A stretch of 64,000 bases of DNA from NCBI RefSeq assembly GCF_001591365.1, contig NZ_BCUT01000007.1, positions 620,001 through 684,000 of the forward strand, written 5' to 3'. The position numbers and the translations under genes are program-made. Each line of letters starts with the position of its first letter. The first letter of the stretch is position 1. Below the pieces are notes generated by a model that saw nothing but the letters and a program-made list of their open reading frames with translations, ran no database searches and was not told the origin of the DNA. This document shows positions 28,399 to 38,363 of this stretch, piece after piece. The stretch comes from Variovorax paradoxus NBRC 15149. GTDB taxonomy: Bacteria; Pseudomonadota; Gammaproteobacteria; Burkholderiales; Burkholderiaceae_C.

Positions 28399-29094
28399 AT
28401 GCTGAAGCTTCACGACATCCACGCCTACTACGGCAAGAGCCATGTGCTGCATGGCGTTTCCTTCAACGTGGGCGCCGGCGAGATCGTCGCGCTGCTGGGC
28501 CGCAACGGCTCGGGCCGCTCGACCACCGCCAAGGCCATCATGGGCCTGGTGCATGCCGAGGGTACGCTGCGCTGGAAAGACCAGGACATCCTGCGCAGGA
28601 AGGCCTACGAGATCGCCCACCTGGGCATCGGCTACGTGCCCGAGAACCGCGACATCTTTCCCAAGCTCACGGTGCACCAGAACCTGCTCCTGGGCCAGAA
28701 GGGCTCGGGCAAGGGCAGCCGCTGGTCCTTCGACGACATGTACGGCATGTTCCCGCGCCTCAAGGAGCGCCAGCACACCGAGGCCGGCGTGCTCTCGGGC
28801 GGCGAGCAGCAGATGCTCACGCTGTGCCGCACGCTGATGGGCGACCCTGACCTGATCATCATCGACGAGCCCACCGAAGGCCTTGCGCCCAAGATCGTCG
28901 AGCTGGTGGGGCAGTACCTGAAGACGCTCAAGGACAAGGGCATCTCGGTGCTGCTGATCGAGCAGAAGCTGACCATCGCGATGCAGATCTCCGACCGCGC
29001 GCTCGTCATGGGCCACGGCAGCATCGTGTTCGACGGCACGCCCGACAGCCTGCGTGCGGACGCAACCACTCGCAAAGAGTGGCTCGAGGTCTGA
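28399..29094 (+). CDS. livF: Branched-chain-type ABC transporter ATPase LivF (Walker A Lys to Arg)
   Basis: 231 residues, LivF family. The signature LSGGEQQ (132-138) and Walker B LIIIDEPTEG are normal. Walker A reads GRNGSGRST (34-42): the invariant Lys that holds the ATP phosphates is Arg40 (codon CGC, clear in the sequence). The switch position is Gln (LLIEQKL), as is usual in LivF. The start at 28399 gives the standard N-terminus (MLKLHDIHAYYGKSHVLHG); longer upstream frames enter the repeat. It ends the transporter operon; a hairpin follows. Confidence 0.92.
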   Translation: MLKLHDIHAYYGKSHVLHGVSFNVGAGEIVALLGRNGSGRSTTAKAIMGLVHAEGTLRWKDQDILRRKAYEIAHLGIGYVPENRDIFPKLTVHQNLLLGQKGSGKGSRWSFDDMYGMFPRLKERQHTEAGVLSGGEQQMLTLCRTLMGDPDLIIIDEPTEGLAPKIVELVGQYLKTLKDKGISVLLIEQKLTIAMQISDRALVMGHGSIVFDGTPDSLRADATTRKEWLEV

Positions 29095-29105
29095 AGAAGC
29101 CCTCC

Positions 29106-29133
29106 GGGGATCCGGGCCGCGCCCCGGATCCCC
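29106..29133 (+). terminator. Hairpin after livF
   Basis: GGGGATCCGGG/CCGCGC/CCCGGATCCCC, a perfect 11 bp stem 12 bp after the stop. The tail TTGTCCC is short of T, so the terminator may be leaky or Rho-assisted. Confidence 0.6.
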
Positions 29134-29158
29134 TTGTCCCAACAGCGACTGCGTGCCA

Positions 29159-29186
29159 TTGTTGCGCTGCGCCAAACGCCTAGAAT
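29159..29186 (+). promoter_or_regulatory. Candidate promoter for the beta-oxidation operon
   Basis: TTGTTG (29159-29164) and TAGAAT (29181-29186) with a 16 bp spacer, 60 bp before the fadB-type start and directly after the livF hairpin. The leader is a long T/C tract (29209-29228). By eye only. Confidence 0.45.
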
Positions 29187-29246
29187 CTCCCGAAAAAGAA
29201 CACTCGTGCTTTTTCTTCTTTTTCTTCACACACCAAGGAACGCAGC

Positions 29247-31352
29247 ATGACGGCTGAATACAAAGTGCTCGGCGATGTCGCCGTGATCACACTGACCAAC
29301 CCTCCGGTCAACGGTCTCGGTTTCTCGACCCGCATCGGCATCACCGATGGGCTCGCGAAGGCCAATGCCGACGACGCCGTCAAGGCCATCGTCATCACCG
29401 GCGCCGGCAAGGCGTTCTCGGGCGGTGCGGACATCAAGGAATTCGGCACGCCCAAGGCGCTGCAGGAGCCCAACCTGCTGAGCGTGATCCTTGCGCTCGA
29501 GGCTTCGCCCAAGCCGATCGTCGCGGCGATCCACTCGGTGTGCATGGGCGGCGGCCTCGAGCTGGCGCTCGGCTGCCACTACCGCGTGGCGGCGCCCGGC
29601 ACCAGCATTGCGCTGCCCGAGGTCAAGCTGGGCCTGATTCCCGGCGCCGGCGGCACGCAGCGCCTGCCGCGCGTGCTGGGCGTGGAAACCGCGCTCAACA
29701 TGATCGTGAGCGGCGAGCCCGTCAAGAGCGAACTGCTCGCCGGCCTGCCGGGCCAGAAGCTGTTCGACAAGCTCGCGGCCTCGCCCGAATCGGTGTTCGA
29801 GGAAGCCCTTGCATTCGCCAAGAGCGTGGCGGGCAAGACCGGCGACGCGCTGCCGCTGGTGCGCAACCTGCCGTGCAAGCACCCGCAGGGCGATGCCTAC
29901 TTCCAGTTCGCGAAGAACATGGTCGGCGGCATGTCGAAGAACTACCCGGCGCCGCTCAAGTGCGTCGACGCCGTTCAGGCTGCCACCAAGATGAAGTTCG
30001 ACGAAGGCATGGCCGAGGAGCGCCGGATCTTCACCGCACTGATGTTCACGCCCGAATCGCTGGCGCTGCGCCACCTGTTCATGGCCGAGCGCGCGGCCTC
30101 CAAGATTCCAGACGTGCCCGAGGACACGCCCAAGCGCGAGATCAAGTCGGTGGGCGTGATCGGCGCCGGCACCATGGGCGGCGGCATCTCGATGAACTTC
30201 CTGAACGCGGGCATTCCCGTGAAGATTCTCGAGATGAAGCAGGAAGCGCTCGATCGCGGCATTGCCACCATCAAGAAGAACTACGAATCGCAGGTCAAGA
30301 AGGGCAAGCTCAAGCAGGACAAGTACGAGCAGCGCATGGCGCTGTTGAGCACCACGCTCGACTACAACGACCTGAAGGATGCCGACCTGATCATCGAAGC
30401 CGTGTTCGAGGAACTCGGCGTGAAGGAGAAGGTGTTCAAGGAGCTCGACCGCGTGGCGAAGAAGGGCGCGATCCTGGCTTCCAACACCTCGACGCTCGAC
30501 GTCGACAAGATCGCAGCCTTCACCCAGCGCCCGCAGGACGTGGTCGGCATGCACTTCTTCAGCCCGGCCAACGTGATGAAGCTGCTCGAAGTGGTGCGCG
30601 GCAAGGCCACATCCAAGGACGTGCTGGCCACGGTGATGGACATTGGCAAGAAGATCAAGAAGACGGCCGTGGTCTCGGGCGTGTGCGACGGCTTCATCGG
30701 CAACCGCATGATCGAGCAGTACTCGCGCCAGGCCGGCTTCCTGCTGGACGAGGGCGCCACGCCGCAGCAGGTCGACAAGGCCGTCGAGAAGTTCGGCTTT
30801 GCGATGGGCCCGTTCCGCATGGGCGACTTGGCTGGCAACGACATCGGCTGGGCCATCCGCAAGCGGCGCGCCGTGGAACATCCGGACATGAAGTACAGCC
30901 GCACGGCCGACAAGCTCTGCGAACTGGGCCGCTTCGGCCAGAAGACCGGGGCAGGGTGGTACGACTACCAGGCCGGCAAGCGCGATGCGATTCCCTCGGA
31001 ACTGGTCAACAAGATGATCGAGGACCACCGCAAGGAACTGGGTATCACGCCGCGCAAGATTTCCGATGAAGAGATCGTGCAGCGCCTGGTGTATGCGCTG
31101 GTCAACGAAGGCGCGCACATCCTGGAGGACGGCATTGCCTCGAAGTCGGGCGACATCGACATGGTGTACCTCACCGGCTACGGCTTCCCGGTCTGGCGCG
31201 GCGGCCCGATGCACTACGCGTCGCAGGTGGGCCTGTACAACGTGGCCGAAACCATGAAGCGCTTTGCCAAGAACCCGCGCGACGACGCCGAGTTCTGGCA
31301 GCCCGCGCCGCTGATCCAGAAGCTGGTGGCCGAAGGCAAGCAGTTCAGCTGA
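29247..31352 (+). CDS. fadB: Bifunctional enoyl-CoA hydratase / 3-hydroxyacyl-CoA dehydrogenase
   Basis: 701-residue fusion of the FadB/FadJ/PhaB-like type. The crotonase domain at about 1-190 has the oxyanion loop SGGADIKEFG and the catalytic region GGGLELALGCHYRVAAPGTSIALPEVKLGLIPGAGGTQRLP with its two Glu. The NAD-binding 3-hydroxyacyl-CoA dehydrogenase domain starts near 300 (VIGAGTMGGGISMNF) and includes GMHFFSPANVMKLLEVV; two C-terminal helical repeats end the protein. It carries out hydration and NAD-linked oxidation in beta-oxidation. It is first in the run with the M20 peptidase, thiolase and acyl-CoA dehydrogenase. The symbol is given by family; a FadJ-like role is equally possible. 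Confidence 0.93.
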   Translation: MTAEYKVLGDVAVITLTNPPVNGLGFSTRIGITDGLAKANADDAVKAIVITGAGKAFSGGADIKEFGTPKALQEPNLLSVILALEASPKPIVAAIHSVCMGGGLELALGCHYRVAAPGTSIALPEVKLGLIPGAGGTQRLPRVLGVETALNMIVSGEPVKSELLAGLPGQKLFDKLAASPESVFEEALAFAKSVAGKTGDALPLVRNLPCKHPQGDAYFQFAKNMVGGMSKNYPAPLKCVDAVQAATKMKFDEGMAEERRIFTALMFTPESLALRHLFMAERAASKIPDVPEDTPKREIKSVGVIGAGTMGGGISMNFLNAGIPVKILEMKQEALDRGIATIKKNYESQVKKGKLKQDKYEQRMALLSTTLDYNDLKDADLIIEAVFEELGVKEKVFKELDRVAKKGAILASNTSTLDVDKIAAFTQRPQDVVGMHFFSPANVMKLLEVVRGKATSKDVLATVMDIGKKIKKTAVVSGVCDGFIGNRMIEQYSRQAGFLLDEGATPQQVDKAVEKFGFAMGPFRMGDLAGNDIGWAIRKRRAVEHPDMKYSRTADKLCELGRFGQKTGAGWYDYQAGKRDAIPSELVNKMIEDHRKELGITPRKISDEEIVQRLVYALVNEGAHILEDGIASKSGDIDMVYLTGYGFPVWRGGPMHYASQVGLYNVAETMKRFAKNPRDDAEFWQPAPLIQKLVAEGKQFS

Positions 31353-31374
31353 TCGCGAAGGACTCCGGCCGCCC

Positions 31375-32850
31375 ATGTTGAAACGCATCTTTCTCGGGCT
31401 GCTGCTGGTGCTTCTGGCACTGGTGGCGGCCGTGGCGGTCAAGACCTGGACCACGCCATCGCAGCAGCTGGCGGTGGCGCCCGCACCCAAGCTGGACATC
31501 GACCTGCAGGCGGCCGCGAAGCGGCTGTCCACCGCGATCACGTTCCGCACGGTGTCGGCCCTGGACGACCCGGCCGCGAACCTGGCCGAGTTCGACAAGC
31601 TGCATGCCTACCTCGCGCAGCAGTTCCCCAAGCTCCACGCCACCCTCAAGAAGGAAGTGGTCGGCAACAGGGCGCTGCTCTACACATGGGCCGGCAGCGA
31701 TCCGCAGGCCAAGCCCATTGCGCTCATGGCGCACCAGGACATGGTGCCTATTGCCCCGGGTACCGAGAAGGCCTGGACGGTCGACCCCTTCGCGGGCGAG
31801 ATCAGGGACGGCTTCGTCTGGGGCCGCGGCACGCTCGACAACAAGAGCAACCTGTTCGCGCAGATGGAAGCCATCGAGCTGCTGGTTGCGAGCGGCTTCC
31901 AGCCGAGGCAGACCGTCTACCTCGTGATGGGCGACGACGAGGAGGTGAGCGGCCTGCGCGGTGCGCAGCCGATTGCCGAACTGCTCAAGTCGCGCAACGT
32001 GCGGCTCGATTGGGTGCTCGACGAGGGCCTCTTGATCCTCGACGGCGTGCTGCCGGGTCTTTCCAGGCCCGCGGCGCTCATCGGCCTGGCGGAGAAGGGC
32101 TACGGGACCTTCTTTCTCTCGCTCGATACTGCGCCGGGCCATTCGTCGATGCCGCCGCAGCACAGCGCCATCGGCAGCATGAGTGCGGCGCTCGCGCGGC
32201 TCGAGGCCAGCCCGATGCCCGGCGGCATCAAGGGCGTGGCCGCGCAGATGTTCGGCGCGCTTGCGCCCGAGATGAGCGGCGTGAACCGCGTCATGCTCTC
32301 CAACCTGTGGCTCACCGAACCGCTGGTGCGCGGCCAGCTCGAAAAAAGCCCGAGCAGCAACGCGATGCTGCGCACGACCACGGCGCTCACCATCGTGCGC
32401 GCCGGCAACAAGGACAACGTGCTGCCTGGCCGCGCCGAGGCGGCGGTCAACTTCCGCATCCTGCCGGGCGACAGTATCGACAGCGTGGAAGCCCACCTGC
32501 GCAAGAGCCTGGGCAACGACGAGATCAAGATCAAGCGCTATCCCGGCAACTCGGAGCCGTCGCCCGTGTCGCCGACCGACAGCACCGGCTACCGCGCGAT
32601 CCAGCAGGCGGTGCGCCAGTCGTTTCCCGATGTGGTGGTGGCGCCCGGCCTCATGACGGCGGCCACCGATTCGCGCCACTTCAGCCTCGTGAGCGACGCG
32701 GTCTTCCGCTTCTCGCCGCTGCGCATGAAGGGCGAGGACCTTGCGCGCTTCCATGGCAACAACGAGCGCGTCTCCATCGCCAACTACGGCGAGATGATCG
32801 GCTTCTATCACCAGCTCCTGCGCAACGGCAACGCCGCGCCGGCGCAATGA
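31375..32850 (+). CDS. M20 family metallopeptidase (carboxypeptidase S-like)
   Basis: 491 residues. An N-terminal hydrophobic segment (about 5-23) acts as a membrane anchor or signal. Zinc and catalytic residues of family M20 are visible: LMAHQDMVPI (His, Asp), GRGTLDNKSN (Asp), MGDDEEVSG (catalytic Glu pair) and the late HFSLVSDAVFRFSPL region. A dimerisation domain lies between. The length and the long N-terminus fit CPS1-type or N-acyl amino-acid hydrolases (PM20D1-like), which would release a fatty acid and an amino acid. Its place between fadB and thiolase favours an acyl-amide substrate, which is inference. 22 bp after fadB. Confidence 0.88.
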   Translation: MLKRIFLGLLLVLLALVAAVAVKTWTTPSQQLAVAPAPKLDIDLQAAAKRLSTAITFRTVSALDDPAANLAEFDKLHAYLAQQFPKLHATLKKEVVGNRALLYTWAGSDPQAKPIALMAHQDMVPIAPGTEKAWTVDPFAGEIRDGFVWGRGTLDNKSNLFAQMEAIELLVASGFQPRQTVYLVMGDDEEVSGLRGAQPIAELLKSRNVRLDWVLDEGLLILDGVLPGLSRPAALIGLAEKGYGTFFLSLDTAPGHSSMPPQHSAIGSMSAALARLEASPMPGGIKGVAAQMFGALAPEMSGVNRVMLSNLWLTEPLVRGQLEKSPSSNAMLRTTTALTIVRAGNKDNVLPGRAEAAVNFRILPGDSIDSVEAHLRKSLGNDEIKIKRYPGNSEPSPVSPTDSTGYRAIQQAVRQSFPDVVVAPGLMTAATDSRHFSLVSDAVFRFSPLRMKGEDLARFHGNNERVSIANYGEMIGFYHQLLRNGNAAPAQ

Positions 32851-32893
32851 CCACCACAACCCTCTTTCCCTTCCATCTTCAAAGGACCTCACC

Positions 32894-34069
32894 ATGACCA
32901 GCGCCGTCATCGTTTCCACCGCCCGCACGCCGCTCGCGAAGAGCTGGAAGGGTGCCTTCAACATGACGCACGGCGCCACGCTCGGCGGCCATGCCGTGCA
33001 GCACGCCATTGCGCGCGCCGGCATCGAAGCCGCCGAAGTCGACGACGTGATCATGGGCTGCGCCACGCCCGAGGGCGCGACCGGCTCCAACATCGCACGC
33101 CAGATCGCGCTGCGCGCCGGCTGCCCGGTGACCACTTCGGGCATGACGATCAACCGCTTCTGCTCGTCGGGCCTGCAGACCATCGCCACCGCGGCGCAGC
33201 GCATCATCGCGGGCGAGGGCGAGGTGTACGTGGCCGGCGGCGTGGAGAGCATCTCCTGCGTGCAGAACGAAGCCAACAAGCACATGCTGGCCGACCCCTG
33301 GCTCGTGAAGCACAAGCCCGAGATCTACTGGAACATGCTGCAGACGGCCGAGCAGGTCGCCAAGCGCTACAACATCGGCCGCGACGCCATGGACGAATAC
33401 GGCGCCGCCAGCCAGCAGAAGGCCACGGCTGCGCTCGAGGCCGGCCGATTCAAGGACGAGATCGCACCGATCACGGTGCTGGCCGGCGTGGCCGATCCGG
33501 TGATGGGCCTGCGCACCAAGGAAGTGACGATCGAGAACGACGAAGGCATTCGCCCCGGCACCACCAAGGAAGGCATCAGCGGCATCCGTTCGGCGATGCC
33601 CGGCGGCCTGATCTCGGCCGGCAACGCGAGCCAGTTCTCCGACGGCGGCGGCGCCTGCGTGGTGGTCGACGAAAAATACGCGCAGCAGAAGGGCTTGAAG
33701 CCGCTCGGCCGTTTCCTCGGCTTTGCGGTGGCCGGCTGCGAGCCCGACGAGATGGGTATCGGCCCGGTGTTCGCGATCCCGAAGGTGCTCAAGCGCCTGG
33801 GCCTCACGGTCAACGACATCGACCTGTGGGAACTGAACGAAGCCTTCGCGGTGCAGGTGATCTACTGCCGCGACAAGCTCGGCATTCCGGGCGACCGCCT
33901 GAACGTGGACGGCGGCGCCATTGCCGTGGGCCACCCCTACGGCGTGAGCGGCCAGCGCCTCACGGGCCACGCGCTCATCGAAGGCAAGCGCCGCGGCGCC
34001 AAGAAGGTGCTGGTCACGATGTGCATCGGCGGCGGCATGGGCGCGGCCGGCGTGTTTGAAGTGCTTTGA
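32894..34069 (+). CDS. Acetyl-CoA acyltransferase (thiolase)
   Basis: 391 residues. Splits 3-ketoacyl-CoA with CoA, the last step of beta-oxidation, or runs in reverse. Nucleophile Cys90 in NRFCSSGLQT; the His motif, usually GHPLGATG, reads GHPYGVSG; the second Cys is in CIGGGMGAAGVFE. The variant His motif is shared by a subgroup of FadA-like thiolases, so it does not suggest loss of activity. It lies 43 bp after the M20 peptidase and is followed by a hairpin array before the acyl-CoA dehydrogenase. Confidence 0.93.
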   Translation: MTSAVIVSTARTPLAKSWKGAFNMTHGATLGGHAVQHAIARAGIEAAEVDDVIMGCATPEGATGSNIARQIALRAGCPVTTSGMTINRFCSSGLQTIATAAQRIIAGEGEVYVAGGVESISCVQNEANKHMLADPWLVKHKPEIYWNMLQTAEQVAKRYNIGRDAMDEYGAASQQKATAALEAGRFKDEIAPITVLAGVADPVMGLRTKEVTIENDEGIRPGTTKEGISGIRSAMPGGLISAGNASQFSDGGGACVVVDEKYAQQKGLKPLGRFLGFAVAGCEPDEMGIGPVFAIPKVLKRLGLTVNDIDLWELNEAFAVQVIYCRDKLGIPGDRLNVDGGAIAVGHPYGVSGQRLTGHALIEGKRRGAKKVLVTMCIGGGMGAAGVFEVL

Positions 34070-34082
34070 CTCTCCCCTAATC

Positions 34083-34163
34083 GGCGGCGCACTTCGTGTC
34101 GCCTCCGCCAACCCCCTTCCCGGGGCAACACCGGCGGCCCGGCGGAGCCGGTTCCGCGGTGTT
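34083..34163. repeat. Hairpin array between thiolase and acyl-CoA dehydrogenase
   Basis: Two adjacent fold-backs: GGCGGCGCAC...CCGCC (34083-34109) with the core ACTTCGTG, and AACACCG...CGGTGTT (34127-34163) with an inner GC-rich stem. The core matches the cluster at 9238-9292. Likely a dispersed intergenic repeat within an operon. Confidence 0.6.
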
Positions 34164-34205
34164 TCTGGCGCAGAACCCGCGCACCCATTCACACCGAGAT
34201 CGATC

Positions 34206-36113
<1,908 letters not shown>

Positions 36114-36115
36114 CA

Positions 36116-36352
36116 ATGGCCAACGCCGCTCCCAACAACACGCCCACCCCCGTCAAGCCGCCAAAGCCGCATGCGCGGCTCGAGAAGTGGATCTGGATCC
36201 TGATCTACGGTGGCCTGTTTCTCGTGATCCTCGGCATTGCCACGGGCCGCACCGAGCCGGCGCTGGGGTGGTCGATGGCCGTGCCCGGCGCCGTGGTCGC
36301 GCTGGTGGGCTTTGTGCTCATTTACGTGCGCTCGCGCCTGGGCGACAAATAA
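36116..36352 (+). CDS. Small two-helix membrane protein, unknown function
   Basis: 78 residues. The N-terminus is rich in Asn, Pro and Lys; then come two hydrophobic helices (about 27-43 and 52-70) and a short basic end (RSRLGDK). The start is 2 bp after the dehydrogenase stop, so it is in the same operon. I do not recognise a family. It may be a membrane partner or a general small integral protein. Confidence 0.75.
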   Translation: MANAAPNNTPTPVKPPKPHARLEKWIWILIYGGLFLVILGIATGRTEPALGWSMAVPGAVVALVGFVLIYVRSRLGDK

Positions 36353-36374
36353 CGAGGCCAAGGAAAGGCAGACC

Positions 36375-36677
36375 ATGCTCAAGCACATCGTGATGTGGAA
36401 GTTCAAGGAACATGCCGAAGGCGCCGACAAGGCGACCAACCTGCTGAAGGCCAAGGCGCTGCTCGACGCTTGCGCCAGGCTGTCGCCCGGCACCTTGCGT
36501 TTCGAGGTGACCGCTGCCCAGCCCGGGCTCGAAGCGACCTGCGACCTGGTCCTGTATTCGGAATTCACCGACGCGGCCGCGCTCGCGGCCTATGCGGACC
36601 ATCCGCAGCACGTGGCGCTGAAGCCCTTCATCGGCGCGGTGCGCGAAGCGCGCCAGTGCATGGACTACATCGCCTGA
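36375..36677 (+). CDS. Dabb (stress-responsive A/B barrel) domain protein
   Basis: 100 residues forming a ferredoxin-like dimeric alpha/beta barrel. The Dabb opening MLKHIVMWKFKEHAEG and the late YADHPQHVALKPFIGAVREAR are diagnostic. Members are small proteins of uncertain role; some relatives are cyclases or degrade small organic compounds. It lies 22 bp after the small membrane protein and 31 bp before an SDR gene, so it is part of the catabolic operon. Confidence 0.85.
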   Translation: MLKHIVMWKFKEHAEGADKATNLLKAKALLDACARLSPGTLRFEVTAAQPGLEATCDLVLYSEFTDAAALAAYADHPQHVALKPFIGAVREARQCMDYIA

Positions 36678-36708
36678 ACAATCCAAACCGAACAACGGAG
36701 ACCTTCCC

Positions 36709-37503
36709 ATGACCGCCCGCACCATCCAAAAACTGTTCGACCTCAGCGGCAAGACCGCCCTCATCACCGGCGGCTCGCGCGGCCTGGGCCTGCAGATGGC
36801 GCATGCGCTGGGCGAGGCCGGTGCGAAGATCATGCTGAGCTCGCGCAAGGCCGACGACCTGGAGCAGGCCGCGGCCGAGCTGCAATCGGCCGGCATCGAC
36901 GCGCGCTGGATCGCCGCTGACTGCTCGAAGGAAGAAGACACGCGCCGCCTGGCCGACGAGACGCTGCAGCGCATGGGCGCGATCGACATCCTCGTGAACA
37001 ACGCGGGCGCCAGCTGGGGCGCGCCGGCCGAGAGCCATCCGGTCGAGGCCTGGGACAAGGTGATGAACCTCAATGTGCGCGGCTATTTCATCCTGTCGCA
37101 GCATGTGGCCAACGGCTACATGATCCCGAAGAAGACGGGCCGCATCATCAACATCGCCTCGATCGCGGGCCTCAACGGCAACCCGCCCGAGATGCAGACG
37201 CTGGCCTACAACACTTCGAAGACCGCAGTGATCGGCTTCACGCGCACGCTGGCGGCGGAATGGGGCAAGTACAACATCAACGTGAACGCGATCTGCCCGG
37301 GCTTCTTCATGACCAAGATGGCGGCGGGGCTGATCAAGTCGCTGGGCGAGGAAAAGATGGCCTCGCATGCGCCGCTCGGACGGCTTGGCGATGAGGAAGA
37401 CCTGAAAGGCTTGACGCTGCTGTATGCGAGCGATGCGGGCAAGCACATTACCGGCCAATGGCTGGCGGTGGATGGTGGTGTGAGCGTGGTGCTCGGGGCC
37501 TAG
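36709..37503 (+). CDS. Short-chain dehydrogenase/reductase
   Basis: 264 residues. Classical SDR: cofactor motif TGGSRGLGL near residue 20, NNAG near 95, catalytic Ser (NIASIAG) and YNTSK, and the late GQWLAVDGG. Acts on an alcohol or 3-hydroxyacyl substrate with NAD(P); the related FabG/gluconate 5-dehydrogenase branch is likely. Good ribosome site (GGAG) and short spacing tie it to the upstream genes. A nested-palindrome element follows the stop. Confidence 0.92.
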   Translation: MTARTIQKLFDLSGKTALITGGSRGLGLQMAHALGEAGAKIMLSSRKADDLEQAAAELQSAGIDARWIAADCSKEEDTRRLADETLQRMGAIDILVNNAGASWGAPAESHPVEAWDKVMNLNVRGYFILSQHVANGYMIPKKTGRIINIASIAGLNGNPPEMQTLAYNTSKTAVIGFTRTLAAEWGKYNINVNAICPGFFMTKMAAGLIKSLGEEKMASHAPLGRLGDEEDLKGLTLLYASDAGKHITGQWLAVDGGVSVVLGA

Positions 37504-37544
37504 CAGATGAGGGCGCGCGCTTTGATCTGCCGGGTCGTAAGGCA

Positions 37545-37824
37545 TTCGGGGCGCGCTCCCGCCGACGGGGTACCTTGCTCCGCGAATGTCCTCCGGCCTG
37601 CGGCCTCCCCCTTAATTTCGCTGCGCAAGGCACCCCATCGACGTGAGCGTTGGACAGAGCGGCTGTTGATCGGCGGAATACCGGCAACGTGCCCTGGTGC
37701 ACAGGGCATCGGGTGCTCCCCGCAGCGAAATCAAGGAGGAGGCCGCAGGCCGGGGGACATTCGCGGAGGGGAGTACCCGGTGGCCTGGGCACGTGCCCTG
37801 GACAACAGCGCCAAGAAACACAAC
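37545..37824 (+). repeat. Nested-palindrome dispersed element, copy B
   Basis: Fills the 373 bp gap between the SDR and thioesterase genes; no gene is seen in it. Left arm about 37554-37649, right arm about 37697-37792, then the tail ACAACAGCGCCAAGAAACAC. It starts 42 bp after the SDR stop and is in sense orientation. It is the best-preserved copy, with both inner hairpins of the 4 bp type (GGCC/TGC/GGCC and GGCC/GCA/GGCC). Confidence 0.9.
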
Positions 37825-37876
37825 GCTCCGAACAAAAAGTGCCCCGGACAAAACACAGAACGCAGAGAAAACTGAG

Positions 37877-38341
37877 ATGCCTTCCCCCGATTCCACCGAC
37901 ATCAACATCCTCTCCTACACGAGCCAGATCCCGTTCGCGCGGCACCTGGGCTTCGAGCTCACCAAGTTCGAGGGCGGCGAGTCCGAGATCATCTACACCG
38001 CCAAGCCCGAACATCTCAACACCTTCGACGTGACGCACGGCGGTGCCTGCATGACGCTGCTCGACATCACCATGGCGGCCGCCGCACGCAGCGTGGCGCC
38101 AGAGACCGGCGTGGTCACCATCGAGATGAAGACCAGCTTCATGCAGCCCTCGGTCGGGCCGCTGCATGCGCGCGGCACGCTGATCCACCGCACCGCCACG
38201 CTGGCCTTCACCGAGGCCAAGATCTACGACGAACTGGAGCGCGTGTGCGCGCACGCCACCGGCACCTTCAAGTACGTGAAGCGCCGGCTGCCCACAGGCC
38301 CCGCGAGCGCCAACGCGATGCGCCCGCCTTCTACCGATTAA
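37877..38341 (+). CDS. Hotdog-fold thioesterase (PaaI/YbgC-like)
   Basis: 154 residues. The hotdog motif FDVTHGGACMTLLDITMAAAA carries the HGG and Asp typical of the PaaI family, which releases CoA from acyl- or aryl-CoA and prevents CoA trapping. The ATG at 37877 follows the repeat element; longer open frames upstream are repeat sequence. CurA-like reductase follows after 22 bp. Confidence 0.9.
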   Translation: MPSPDSTDINILSYTSQIPFARHLGFELTKFEGGESEIIYTAKPEHLNTFDVTHGGACMTLLDITMAAAARSVAPETGVVTIEMKTSFMQPSVGPLHARGTLIHRTATLAFTEAKIYDELERVCAHATGTFKYVKRRLPTGPASANAMRPPSTD

Positions 38342-38363
38342 TTTCATTTCCCCGGAGACACTC

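Noticed and set aside
33901..33960. Thiolase His motif GHPYGVSG taken as an inactivating change
   Set aside because: The catalytic His and Gly framework is kept, and this variant occurs in a known thiolase subgroup.
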